NCBI RefSeq assembly: GCF_042652965.1
Contig: NZ_JBHSHL010000002.1
Location: 1-64,000 of the forward strand
Reading direction: 5' to 3'
Source of the DNA: Filifactor villosus
GTDB lineage: Bacteria; Bacillota; Clostridia; Peptostreptococcales; Filifactoraceae
Length of the DNA: 64,000 bases
Positions 54,442 through 63,426 of the stretch are shown piece by piece. Both the position numbers and the translations under genes were made by a program. The notes under the pieces were generated by a model. That model saw only the letters and a program-made list of their open reading frames with translations, was not told where the DNA came from and did not search any database. Within the stretch, counting starts at the first letter, position 1. Each line of letters opens with the position of its first letter.

Positions 54442-54576
54442 GGGATGCAGTGACAAAGACACAAAAGAATCTTCCCTTTGTTTCACAGGATATAGAAAGC
54501 CTTTCAAATACACACTTTTGGTAATTGCTTTGTTTCAGAAAAACTGATTTTTTTCCTACTTATTCGAATTATGCGG
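54442..54576. repeat. Repeat family B copy, same subtype as 5201-5342 (reverse)
   Basis: It shares CCCTTTGTTTCA, CAAATACA and TTCGAATTATGCGGTGTT with the reverse of the copy at 5201-5342. Confidence 0.5.
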
Positions 54577-54657
54577 TGTTTGTATAACAGCGGAACACAG
54601 TCTTCATCCGCTCGATATTTGAGCGGACTGCAAACAACATTCCCCATCGAAGCTCCC

Positions 54658-54957
54658 TTAATAGAGAGTGCCCTTCCCCATCAGGATTACGATAGGCATA
54701 AAGATCAGTCCCACTGCAAGCACTGCATTTTCAAGCCTTGCTCCATAGACGGTGTGTTCTGCTCCATCCCTGTTCAAATACCTTGCAAGCAAATAATTGA
54801 CACAGGTGATCCCTATGTGAAACAGGACCAAGGCGAGATACTGCTGTTTTTCGCTGTGAAACAAATAGGGAGAAAGCTTACTCAAAAGGACCAGACCACC
54901 GAAATAATCCATCATAACGATCAAAAATCCATAGCCCTCAAAATTTATCATCATCAT
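54658..54957 (-). CDS. Small membrane protein, unknown
   Basis: A 99-residue protein with two to three hydrophobic segments (FLIVMMDYFGGLVLL, LALVLFHIGITCVNYLLARYL, AVLAVGLIFMPIVILMG). Its ribosome site is poor (AGAGGAAGG is far from the ATG). No family recognised. It lies downstream of the 55-64 kb operon, on the same strand but separated by an A and a B repeat. Confidence 0.5.
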   Translation of the reverse strand: MMMINFEGYGFLIVMMDYFGGLVLLSKLSPYLFHSEKQQYLALVLFHIGITCVNYLLARYLNRDGAEHTVYGARLENAVLAVGLIFMPIVILMGKGTLY

Positions 54958-54981
54958 TTTGCGTTTTTTCCTTCCTCTTTA

Positions 54982-55092
54982 TCCTATTCTCCGATAGAAG
55001 TGTGATTATATCCCTTTTGTAAACACGAAAATCCGTTTTATCTTCTATAGAGTATGGATCGCTAATACCTATCACTCAAATGAATCACAGTA
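54982..55092. repeat. Repeat family A copy (reverse), TTA flanks
   Basis: TCCTATTCTCCGATAGAAG to CACAGTA, with TTA at 54979-54981 and 55093-55095. Confidence 0.78.
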
Positions 55093-55101
55093 TTATGCTA
55101 T

Positions 55102-55242
55102 GGCGATACCGCACAGTTCGAAAAATGAGCATAAAACCGATTTTACACGAAGGATAAAATTCTTGAAAACATTGATAGGAAAGCACTTCATATTTTATAA
55201 AACCGGAGGAAAATCGGAAGTTTGCCTTTGTGCGGTGTTTCC
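55102..55242. repeat. Repeat family B copy
   Basis: GGCGATACCGCACAGTTCG to TGTGCGGTGTTTCC, 141 bp, well preserved. Confidence 0.8.
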
Positions 55243-55310
55243 CCTATTATCCATAGGTCTTCTGTATCCTGCAAAACATCGGAAAAGGTATTGGATCTCT
55301 GAAAACGAAT

Positions 55311-56741
55311 TTATTTCAACTTGGTATTCAAGTTGTTTTTCAAAATATCACAGCCTTCTATCCTACAGTATTTGGGCAGGAGGGCATTGATCTTTTCCAT
55401 CAGTTCTTGTGCATCGACAAGAATATCGCTGAACAGCGTACAGTGCAGGCATCCGTTTTTGTCAAAGACTTTGACGGCCTCGACCCGGAGGTTTTCCTCA
55501 ATGATGGCCTCGATCTCCTCGGGGTAGATATTGCGCGCATTCGCCCGAATGATCACCCTCTTCTTTCGTCCCGTAAGATAGAGCTTGTCGCCCCTCAGGC
55601 AGCCGAGGTCGCCCGTGCGGAAGTAGCCGTCCTTATCGAAGGAGGAGAGATAGAGTTCTTCCCTGTTGTAGTAGCCGATGAAGATGTTGTCGCCCCTGAC
55701 CGTAATCTCTCCCACTCCGTTTTCGTCGGGGGAGTCTATCCTCACCTCGATGTTCTCAAACACCGTACCGACGGATTCAAAGTCGTCGGAGTTCGAGTAT
55801 TCAAGGCTGACGAGGGAGGTCGTCTCCGAGAGACCGTAGGCTTCTAAGAGGTTGAGTTTTTCTTTCTTAAAAGCCTTTCGGATCTCGCTCTGAAGGTAGG
55901 CCCCTCCCGAGAACAGATATTTTATCCGTCCTCCGAGCAGTTTCGATACCTCCACCCCGTTCGCCTTCGCGTAGGCGTAGATCTTTTCGAAGAGGATGGG
56001 GACGGCGCAGAAGACCGTCGGTCTGACCACCGCCACCTCCTGCATGATAAGGTTTTTGTCACTGCACAGGTAGATCCTCATCCCCGTGGATACGGAGTAG
56101 AGAAAGTTGCAGATCCCGCCGTAGGTATGGTTGAGGGGCAGGAAGAGATAGCAAATGTCGCTGTCGTTCATCGGGGCACGACGCAGAAGGTTTTCCATAT
56201 TGGCGAACATATTCTTCTGTGAAAGCATGACCGCCTTGGGACTTCCCGTCGTTCCGGAAGAAAAGACGATCTTGGAGCAGAAGGTCTCATCGACCTTCCA
56301 ATCCTCCAACTCTGCGACAGGCTCGGAGGCTTCCATCTCTTCGATCGAAATGTAATCGACACAGGGACGGCTTTTTTTAAGCTCACCCACCACAACGCTC
56401 TTAGAGGCTTCGTAGAGGATGGCATCGAGATCGACCTCGTCTATGATGTTCTTAAGATCTCCCGTCTTCCACTGAGAGGAGAGGCAGACCCCCGTGCCCA
56501 CATAGCCCGTAATTGCAATATCCGCCACCATATAGTCGTAGGAGTCGTCGAGGTAGAGGGCGATCTTCTTCCCCTTGAGTCCTCTCGCCTGAAGAAAGGA
56601 GGCTACCCTCCTTACCGCGATATAAAACTCCCCGTAGGTATGAGGACGAAACTCTCCGTCCTTCTTCTCAAAAATATAGTCATGATCTGCAAACCTCTCC
56701 TTGTTTTTCTGCAAGATCTCATCGATATAATTAAACTTCAT
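55311..56741 (-). CDS. Adenylate-forming acyl ligase 1
   Basis: A 476-residue ANL-superfamily enzyme. The P-loop is VFSSGTTGSPKAVMLS, then YLFLPLNHTYG, EAYGLSETTS, FRTGDLGCLRGDKLYLTGRKK and ANARNIYPEEIE. The C-terminus ends NTKLK, where the catalytic lysine is expected. It activates a carboxylic or fatty acid as acyl-AMP and loads it onto CoA or a carrier protein. GGAGGAAGTT precedes the ATG at 56741. It is the last gene of the operon, 355 bp after ligase 2, with an A repeat in that gap. Confidence 0.9.
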   Translation of the reverse strand: MKFNYIDEILQKNKERFADHDYIFEKKDGEFRPHTYGEFYIAVRRVASFLQARGLKGKKIALYLDDSYDYMVADIAITGYVGTGVCLSSQWKTGDLKNIIDEVDLDAILYEASKSVVVGELKKSRPCVDYISIEEMEASEPVAELEDWKVDETFCSKIVFSSGTTGSPKAVMLSQKNMFANMENLLRRAPMNDSDICYLFLPLNHTYGGICNFLYSVSTGMRIYLCSDKNLIMQEVAVVRPTVFCAVPILFEKIYAYAKANGVEVSKLLGGRIKYLFSGGAYLQSEIRKAFKKEKLNLLEAYGLSETTSLVSLEYSNSDDFESVGTVFENIEVRIDSPDENGVGEITVRGDNIFIGYYNREELYLSSFDKDGYFRTGDLGCLRGDKLYLTGRKKRVIIRANARNIYPEEIEAIIEENLRVEAVKVFDKNGCLHCTLFSDILVDAQELMEKINALLPKYCRIEGCDILKNNLNTKLK

Positions 56742-56904
56742 AACTTCCTCCATGGCTTACTTCAATACTAAAACTAAATCCATCCGCATAACTCGAAAAA
56801 TCAGCATACCATCCGTTTATTATAGTATAGATACTTTTTTGAGTATATTCATAAAGCAAGCGGATAAGGGCATACGGCTATCCATCCTCCGTACTTTGTA
56901 TTCA

Positions 56905-57017
56905 TACTATTCTCCAATAGAAGTGTGGATATATCTGTTTTTTCAAATCACGAAAAGTCGGTTTATCTTCTATGGCTCACATATCGTTTATGTCCACAAC
57001 GCAAAAGAATAATAGTA
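56905..57017. repeat. Repeat family A copy (reverse)
   Basis: TACTATTCTCCAATAGAAG to AATAGTA, 113 bp, flanked by TCA and TTA, between the two ligase genes. A partial B end (CCGCATAACTCGAAAAATCA) lies just before it at 56777-56820. Confidence 0.82.
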
Positions 57018-57096
57018 TTAAAGGTCGAAGACGTATTCGGCCCAAGTTCTTGAAAATTCAAAGATAAACGGAGTCGGGAACTGCGACTATTCCCTT

Positions 57097-58704
57097 CTAC
57101 CTTGCTTTGTCCAATCTCCTCCTTAACTTCTTATAGTCGATCTTGGTATGATGCTTCACATCGCAGGGAATCTTCACATTGAGGTAGATCTCGACTTCAA
57201 CAGGTAGTCCTCGTTGTCGAAGGCAGGCCCTCACTTCCTCCTCGGTCAAAGATCCTCCTTGAAGAAAAAGGCGGTTTCGTCCCTCGTGGTGGAAGAAGGC
57301 ACATTTCTCGACCCCTTCCAAGGCAAGTACAAGCTCCTGTTCCAAGGGATTGCTGTAGAGCCTTCGTCCTGCGTCCTCGACATAGACATCCTTTCTCCCG
57401 AGGTAGTAGAGCCTTCCATCTCTATACTCTCCGACATCCCCCGTCTTATGCCAAAACTCGCCGTCCTCATCGATCATACTGTTGCCCCTGTCATGCGAAA
57501 GATAGTCCTTAAGGATAGCCTTGGAATTGACTGCGATCTCGCCGTCCTCACCGATCCTGATCCTCACTCCCTTAACCGCCTGACCGAGAAGGGCGGGTCC
57601 TCCCTCTTTCAGACGGGCGAGGTAGGAGCTCAGATCGGTCTTTGCAATCAAATTGCACTCCGTCGCCCCGTAGATATAGGTGATCTTCGCCCCGGGATAC
57701 TTGTGAACAATTCTACCGGCCTCCTCGTAGTTCAAGATCGCACCTCCGAGGTAGAGGTGCTTCAGCCCGGGATACACATTGTCTGTCTTCAGACAGAAAT
57801 CCGGCGATGTAATGATGCTCGTGATTGCAAGAGAGCCGAACTTACCAAGTCTTCGATTGAGAAACCAGGCAGGAGTGCCGAGGTTTATCTGAGGAAGAAC
57901 GGTGGAAAAACCCTTCAATACATTGGCGAAACAATACATAAAGGAAGTGGTCAGCACGATGTTCTCCCCTTCGTCCTCCATATTGTCGTTGATCAGCTCC
58001 AACTGGCGGTAGAGGTCAAGACGGCTCCTAAGAGCGATCTTGGGTCTTCCCGTCGACCCCGTCGTCATAGTAAGAAGGGCCGGCCTTGCATCCTCATTCG
58101 GATCTGTAAACCCTCGGCCTGTCGCCTCCTCGCCCTTTCTTATGTCGGTGTCCAAAGTTGTTCTCGCCCCATCTTTCTCCCCGTTCCCGTCAAAGAAAGA
58201 AACTCTTCCTCTCCTCTCATCTTTCGAAGCCCTCTCCTTCTTATCCCGCTGCGAATATGTTGTACCGATGCCCCCTGTATAAGTCCTTGACTTTTCATAC
58301 AGCCTATCGATAAAGAGCATCCTTCGGATCTTGTTGATGTCGCCGAAGGCCAGTTTCAAAAACCTCGTCTTCTTCGAAACGGCGATATAGTCCGCCTTAT
58401 ACTGCGACAGTGTCTCGGCGATCAGCTTCCTGCCCGCCCACACATCGACATACATCGCCGAGGCTCCGATCTTGAGACAGGCGAACATAAATACGACAAG
58501 CTCGTAGGACGGCGGTACAAAAATCAGTACCCTCCCTCCTTCGCCAAGCCCCCTCTCCCGAAGAAGAACTTCCATATTGTCCACATCGATTCCGAGCTGT
58601 CCAAACGACACCTCTCTTATTCTGTTGTGTTGCAGATAGAAGAAGGCTGTCCTGTCCGCGTAGGAAAGGCAGGCTTCTTCAAACTTGTCAATAATCTTAC
58701 TCAT
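57097..58704 (-). CDS. Adenylate-forming ligase 2 (OleC-like tail)
   Basis: A 535-residue ANL enzyme. Residues 1-150 are typical; about 150-220 is a charged, probably disordered insertion (KKERASKDERRGR). The P-loop is LTMTTGSTGRPKIAL, then YIYGATECN, HKTGDVGEYRDGRLYYLGRKD. The C-terminal IPCDVKHHTKIDYKKL resembles the P-D-RH-x-KI tail of OleC-type beta-lactone synthetases and their relatives, with the catalytic Lys. Its ATG overlaps the stop of the DUF3419 gene (ATGAGTAA), so the two are co-translated. Substrate unknown. Confidence 0.85.
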   Translation of the reverse strand: MSKIIDKFEEACLSYADRTAFFYLQHNRIREVSFGQLGIDVDNMEVLLRERGLGEGGRVLIFVPPSYELVVFMFACLKIGASAMYVDVWAGRKLIAETLSQYKADYIAVSKKTRFLKLAFGDINKIRRMLFIDRLYEKSRTYTGGIGTTYSQRDKKERASKDERRGRVSFFDGNGEKDGARTTLDTDIRKGEEATGRGFTDPNEDARPALLTMTTGSTGRPKIALRSRLDLYRQLELINDNMEDEGENIVLTTSFMYCFANVLKGFSTVLPQINLGTPAWFLNRRLGKFGSLAITSIITSPDFCLKTDNVYPGLKHLYLGGAILNYEEAGRIVHKYPGAKITYIYGATECNLIAKTDLSSYLARLKEGGPALLGQAVKGVRIRIGEDGEIAVNSKAILKDYLSHDRGNSMIDEDGEFWHKTGDVGEYRDGRLYYLGRKDVYVEDAGRRLYSNPLEQELVLALEGVEKCAFFHHEGRNRLFLQGGSLTEEEVRACLRQRGLPVEVEIYLNVKIPCDVKHHTKIDYKKLRRRLDKAR

Positions 58705-59800
58705 ACTTACTCTTTCTGTCTTTGATCTCTTTGTGATATACCGAAAAATCCCGATAGAAGAAGGACTGATTCTGTCGAAACAGCTCGTCCGAGAGCTCCT
58801 TCTCCAAGACGAAGTTCTCCTCGGGAAAATACCTCCTGTTCTGCATATTCCAGTAGGCAATCCTCGCTCCCTTCGCACACATCCTGGATAAACGATCCGC
58901 TTCTATGAGAAACGTCTCCTCGTCAACATACTCGAAAATATCGGACAGGTTGAAAAAGTCAAAGCGAAGACGGCTGTCAATCTCCCCCAAACCTCCGTGC
59001 AAAAGAGTAATCCGGTCAACCCTTTCTCGAATAAGCTCATAGTTCTCCCTCTGCAGATAGACGGGCAGGGCCTCTGCTTCAAAGTTACCCTTCAAGATAT
59101 AGCTGAGATAGGGATTGCTCCGATTTTTCGTAGAAGAGATCCCGTACTCAAAGCGTCTCTTGATGTCTTGAGCAACACCCCCCTTTTCCTCGACGTAACG
59201 ATAGAAACTCTTATCCCTTCCAAGTCTTCCCATCACTCTTACTCCGAAGTAGATCCGGAACATCGAACGAAAACGCAGATTATCGATATGCCTGTCATAG
59301 AAGCGTTTTTGCCTGTCGGGACAATCCAAATCGCAAAACTCACGCAGTTTGACCGAACGGCAAAAGAGCGGGGCGATCCTTCGTCGAAACAGTTGAAAAT
59401 ACCTCTCGAACTTTCCGGCGTGGATCACTCCCCCTTCCACGATATCGGCATTGGAGCGAAAGTAGGAAAATGCCTCTTCGGACAGATTGCCCCTGAGCCT
59501 TTCCAAGGTTTGGAGCCTCTTTCCACTCTCCTTCACCCCCAAAAATGCGAGGGCCTCTTCATAGTCCAAGACCTCTATCGCCCTCATCTTAAGTTCCGTG
59601 CAAAAGAGCTGGGTCGGGTTGATATCGAAGGCGAGGATCTCTGAAGGATCTTCCAGGAGAAGGGCAAAGGTGTTATCTCCTCCCGAGGCGATCGAAAGTC
59701 CTCTCTGTCCCCTTCCTATCTTTAGAGCCTTCGCCAATATCCTGCTGTCTTCCCAACAGTTTGCATACCGTATAAAAGAAAATCTGTCCGTCCTACCCAT
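58697..59800 (-). CDS. DUF3419/BtaA-like aminocarboxypropyl transferase
   Basis: A 367-residue protein with the BtaA/DUF3419 pattern: FIRYANCWEDSRILAKAL, the SAM-site GLSIASGGDNTFALLL, and ILAFDINPTQLFCTELKM, followed later by FDFFNLSDIFEYV and ARIAYWNMQNRR. BtaA moves the 3-amino-3-carboxypropyl group of SAM to diacylglycerol for betaine lipids. No BtaB-type N-methyltransferase is visible here, so the acceptor may differ. The ATG at 59800 overlaps the upstream stop (ATGGGTAG); a TTG at 59854 is possible. Confidence 0.82.
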   Translation of the reverse strand: MGRTDRFSFIRYANCWEDSRILAKALKIGRGQRGLSIASGGDNTFALLLEDPSEILAFDINPTQLFCTELKMRAIEVLDYEEALAFLGVKESGKRLQTLERLRGNLSEEAFSYFRSNADIVEGGVIHAGKFERYFQLFRRRIAPLFCRSVKLREFCDLDCPDRQKRFYDRHIDNLRFRSMFRIYFGVRVMGRLGRDKSFYRYVEEKGGVAQDIKRRFEYGISSTKNRSNPYLSYILKGNFEAEALPVYLQRENYELIRERVDRITLLHGGLGEIDSRLRFDFFNLSDIFEYVDEETFLIEADRLSRMCAKGARIAYWNMQNRRYFPEENFVLEKELSDELFRQNQSFFYRDFSVYHKEIKDRKSKYE

Positions 59801-60377
59801 CTGCCGACCGTCTCCCCCTGTCTTCGCCCTCTTCTTTGAAACAAAGCCCTTCAAGGTCTTTTTCCAAAATTTGAATTTCGCCTTCGCCCTCCTCCACGGA
59901 CACCGAAGGCAAGAAGCCGTTCTTCTCCCAGAACCTCTTCGCCTGCATATTCGTCCTCACATAGCCCAAGCCGACCCTTCGATAACCCAGACCGGCAAGA
60001 TGAATCAGGATATCCGAAATCAGAGCGGTTCCCGATCCGTGTCCGCTATATCCTGCATCAAGCATAAAAAGCCCGATCCAAACCGTATCCTCATGCGGAA
60101 AATCCTCGATCAAATCCAGAACAGCCATCAGATGTGAGCCCTCAAAGAAGCCCAGATAGTGCTTTTTGCTCCCGGTCCATCCTTCCGGCACCGCCGTCAG
60201 ATCCCTCATAACGCTTTGCTCCGAGGGGGCGGGGGGACAGTGTTGAAAATAAAGAGGATTGCTCCTATACAAAGCAAGGATCTCTTCTGCATCTTCGCTG
60301 TTTAACGACCGACTCCTATACTTCGTACTCAAGTTCAGAATATCGAAGCCCTCTGCTCCTCGTCTTGTGCTCTTCAT
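59793..60377 (-). CDS. GNAT acetyltransferase (operon copy 2)
   Basis: A 194-residue GNAT protein. EDTVWIGLFMLDAGYSGHGSG holds the acetyl-CoA loop region, then GLGYVRTNMQAKRFWEKNGF. Its C-terminal tail is highly acidic, then basic. The start overlaps the previous stop as ATGA, with GGAGGGAC upstream. It shares only the fold with the GNAT just upstream, so the pair probably have different substrates. Confidence 0.82.
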   Translation of the reverse strand: MKSTRRGAEGFDILNLSTKYRSRSLNSEDAEEILALYRSNPLYFQHCPPAPSEQSVMRDLTAVPEGWTGSKKHYLGFFEGSHLMAVLDLIEDFPHEDTVWIGLFMLDAGYSGHGSGTALISDILIHLAGLGYRRVGLGYVRTNMQAKRFWEKNGFLPSVSVEEGEGEIQILEKDLEGLCFKEEGEDRGRRSADG

Positions 60378-60886
60378 CTCTTGTCCCTCCTCAAAGTCTT
60401 TCGCATAACGAGTGCCCTGCTCTTTTTCTCTCCCCAGGACAGATCTATGTGTTCTTCCGCTACAAAGCCCATTTCTCTCCAAAAACTGGTCACATTGTCC
60501 TCGTAATCATCTACGACATCAATGCGGACACAATTACATCCACCCTTTACAACTCCTTCTTCAAACAGCTCATACAGTTCTCTTCCCTCTCCCCTTCCAC
60601 AAATCTTTCTATCGAGCATCAAAAGGGAGAGATAGACTTCCTCTCCGGGTCTGAACTCGATCAGACCCTCAACTTCCTGACGGAAGAGATCGACCGCGAC
60701 ACAGGAAACAAAGCCCGCTTCTTGCATGGTAAGCGCTTCTCTTAAAATAAAGTCCTCATCGACAAACGTGACGCCCAAATGATGTTCAAGAAAACCTCGG
60801 TTTGAATTGTAAACTTCGACAAGCCTCGCGTAATGTTCTTTTTGAACTTTCTCTATACGGTATTTTTTTCTGACAAACACAGCCAA
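60374..60886 (-). CDS. GNAT acetyltransferase (operon copy 1)
   Basis: A 170-residue protein starting at TTG (GGGGAGAG six bases before it). YLSLLMLDRKICGRGEGRELY carries the acetyl-CoA loop (GRGEGR) and NVTSFWREMGFVAEEHI the C-terminal motif. It lies 20 bp after the PEP-synthase-like gene and overlaps the next GNAT by four bases. Acceptor unknown. Confidence 0.8.
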   Translation of the reverse strand: MAVFVRKKYRIEKVQKEHYARLVEVYNSNRGFLEHHLGVTFVDEDFILREALTMQEAGFVSCVAVDLFRQEVEGLIEFRPGEEVYLSLLMLDRKICGRGEGRELYELFEEGVVKGGCNCVRIDVVDDYEDNVTSFWREMGFVAEEHIDLSWGEKKSRALVMRKTLRRDKR

Positions 60887-60906
60887 AACCCACTCTCCCC
60901 GTCTTT

Positions 60907-63426
60907 CTATTCTTCTTCCATCAATTCAATACTTCCCCTTATTCCGTCGACCCTTACCTTCATTCCGTCCTTGACTCTGTCGGTCAGACCCCGCACTCCG
61001 ACGACGAGGGTCAGACCCATCTCCCTTGCGATGACTGCGGAGTGGGAGAGCACGCTTCCTCTCTCGATGATGACTGCCTTCGCCATCGGAAAAAGTACCG
61101 TCCAACCGGGATCCGTCCTCTGTGCCATCAGGATGTAGCCGTCCACATCGGCATCAGCGGGATCCGTGACATATTTGACCCTGCCCTCTACCACTCCTCC
61201 GCCTCCGGCGACACCGTAGAGCATAGTCTCGTCGTGTTCGAGGATCTCCTGCCGACTAAAGATCGGGATCATAGTTTCCTCCGCCACTTCTCCGTAGAAG
61301 TACATCCTCTCATAGATCTTCTTTTCTTTATTGGTTTCGTACTCTTCTTTTCTCTGCTCAATCCTCTCACGAACATCGAAGTCTTTGCCCTCCGCAAGAG
61401 AAAAAACCTCGTCTTTGTTCAGAAAGAAGACATCCCTGTAATGCTCAAGTATACCCCGTACTTCGAAATTGTGCCCGAACCTCAAAAAGATATTGCGGAC
61501 AATGGCATAGATATAGGTTCTTCGAAGGCGAAGCAGCTCCCTGTTTCGTACAAAATACTTGGTGATCCCTACCAAGACCTTGAGTAGCTGTTTTTCGAGG
61601 AAGGACACCTGACGGTACAACTCTCCCTCATCGACCTCTTCTATTTGGTAGACCGGTACCTTCCCCTCCATCTTGAGATAGTTCTTCAAGGTCTGAAACA
61701 GGAAGGTCGAATCCTCCTGAAGGGTTACAGTCTCAAGCTTGAGCTCGTCCATCGCCCTTGCTCCGTAATTGTCAATATAGTCCAGCAATCTCCGGTTGAC
61801 CTCTCTACCGTCCTTGAGGCGAGATCTCAGCTCTTCGATACTGCTCCTTCGAAACTCCTGCAACAACTCCTCATCGTCCCAAATCTCATTGACGATCTCC
61901 ATTAGCGCAAGGCTCTGTTTGACACTCTCGACATTGCCCTGCTTGCTGAGGATCTTTCCGATAAGCCCCTCACTGTCTTTGATCTTTTTCTTTTTCAACT
62001 TCTCACTCAAGAGACCAAAAAAAACCATGGCTCCCATATCGTTGGTGATCGGAGTGGTAAAATCGTCCAGAATCGCCTCCTCCAGATCCCGGTATACCTT
62101 GAGCAGATCCTTGTCTGCATAGCCCTCGAAACGGTTGTTGGCATAGGGCGAGGTGAGACGTTCGAACTTCTTCACGAAGGCCTCGCTGTCCCTTCGGATA
62201 CGCAGTAATTTGTAACCGAAGCGGAGGTAGATCTTCATCAGACGAAGCTTCGCCCTGCTCTCGGATTCCTTGAGTTCGACCTTGACCCCCATCATATTCT
62301 CCATATACCGCTTATTCTTCTCATAGCCGGGATAGAGGGCGGTCATCCTATACCAGCTGTTCAGGCGATAATAGACCTTGTTTTCGTAGAAGCAGATCAT
62401 CTGCCTGAGGTCCTCGCCGATGGATTCGATGTCTTCCTCGGAGATATAGAATCCTTTCAAGGTCTGACGGTAGATTTTTTCGTAGACCTCCCTTGCAAAG
62501 CTGAAGGTCAAAGGAGTGGTCACTCCCGAATAACTCTCGATGATATTGGAGTTGTCCAGGATGGTTCGAAACTCCCTCTTGTCAATGTGGCGGTATGTTG
62601 TGATCAGCCTGTCCTGAAGGAGGTAGATCTCTCCCTTCGAAACGCAGAGTTCAATATCCCTCGCCCTCTTCTTCTCGTGAAGATCTTCGATCTCCCGCCC
62701 GAGAGCTGCGACCTCCCTGATCTTCTCATCGCTGAGCGGAAAGCCTTCGGACCTTGTTACGATATCCCCGAAAATATCGACAATGACATCGTGGCTGTTC
62801 TTCTCTCCCGATACCAAGCCTTCTCCCAAACCTTCAACGGCACTGATAAGGAGTTTGTCGGGATCGTTGGTCTGAGGATCGGTCGTAAACATCACCGCCG
62901 ACACCTCCGCCTCCACCATCTTTTGGACGATGACCGCCATCGCCATCTCTTCATTGATCAAACCGTGTCCTCTTCGGTACTCCATCGCCCGATCCGAAAA
63001 ACACGAGAGATAACAGGCCTTGATCAATCCTTCCAAGTCTTCGTCCCGACTCACATTGAGAAAGGTCTCCATCATCCCGGCGAAGGAATGTGTCTCCCCG
63101 TCCTCGTCCACCGCACTCGAACGCAGGGCAAGCAGGTCCCCCGACTCAAACTGTCTTTGGAGAGCCTCGGAAAACTCCTTCCTCATCTGCTCGCTGAACT
63201 CCCTACCCTCGATCAAGGCTCGGATCTTCGGGAGGGAGGAAGGCTCATAGTTCGACAGAAGATCTCGATATTCCTCCTCCTTCTCACCTAAGAAGGCGGA
63301 AAAAAACTCCGTTGTCAAAACGAAGAAGGGAGGTACCCTGTAACCCGCCTGCTTCAAAGAGGCAAGCTGATACCCCTTTCCTCCCGTCTTTCTTCTATCC
63401 GCTCCCGTTACCCCTTTATAGATCAT
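60907..63426 (-). CDS. PEP-synthase/rifampin-phosphotransferase-like enzyme
   Basis: An 839-residue protein of the pyruvate, phosphate dikinase family. Residues 1-310 form the ATP-grasp domain (GGKGYQLASLKQAGYRVPPFF, LALRSSAVDEDGETHSFAGM, SAVEGLGEGLVSG). The last 80 residues form the swivelling domain with the catalytic His in GSVLSHSAVIAREMGL. The middle 450 residues are unlike the PEP/pyruvate barrel of PpsA and take the place of the substrate domain in rifampin phosphotransferases. It probably phosphorylates a small molecule using both ends of ATP. It overlaps the upstream UbiA-like gene by 11 bp. Confidence 0.87.
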   Translation of the reverse strand: MIYKGVTGADRRKTGGKGYQLASLKQAGYRVPPFFVLTTEFFSAFLGEKEEEYRDLLSNYEPSSLPKIRALIEGREFSEQMRKEFSEALQRQFESGDLLALRSSAVDEDGETHSFAGMMETFLNVSRDEDLEGLIKACYLSCFSDRAMEYRRGHGLINEEMAMAVIVQKMVEAEVSAVMFTTDPQTNDPDKLLISAVEGLGEGLVSGEKNSHDVIVDIFGDIVTRSEGFPLSDEKIREVAALGREIEDLHEKKRARDIELCVSKGEIYLLQDRLITTYRHIDKREFRTILDNSNIIESYSGVTTPLTFSFAREVYEKIYRQTLKGFYISEEDIESIGEDLRQMICFYENKVYYRLNSWYRMTALYPGYEKNKRYMENMMGVKVELKESESRAKLRLMKIYLRFGYKLLRIRRDSEAFVKKFERLTSPYANNRFEGYADKDLLKVYRDLEEAILDDFTTPITNDMGAMVFFGLLSEKLKKKKIKDSEGLIGKILSKQGNVESVKQSLALMEIVNEIWDDEELLQEFRRSSIEELRSRLKDGREVNRRLLDYIDNYGARAMDELKLETVTLQEDSTFLFQTLKNYLKMEGKVPVYQIEEVDEGELYRQVSFLEKQLLKVLVGITKYFVRNRELLRLRRTYIYAIVRNIFLRFGHNFEVRGILEHYRDVFFLNKDEVFSLAEGKDFDVRERIEQRKEEYETNKEKKIYERMYFYGEVAEETMIPIFSRQEILEHDETMLYGVAGGGGVVEGRVKYVTDPADADVDGYILMAQRTDPGWTVLFPMAKAVIIERGSVLSHSAVIAREMGLTLVVGVRGLTDRVKDGMKVRVDGIRGSIELMEEE

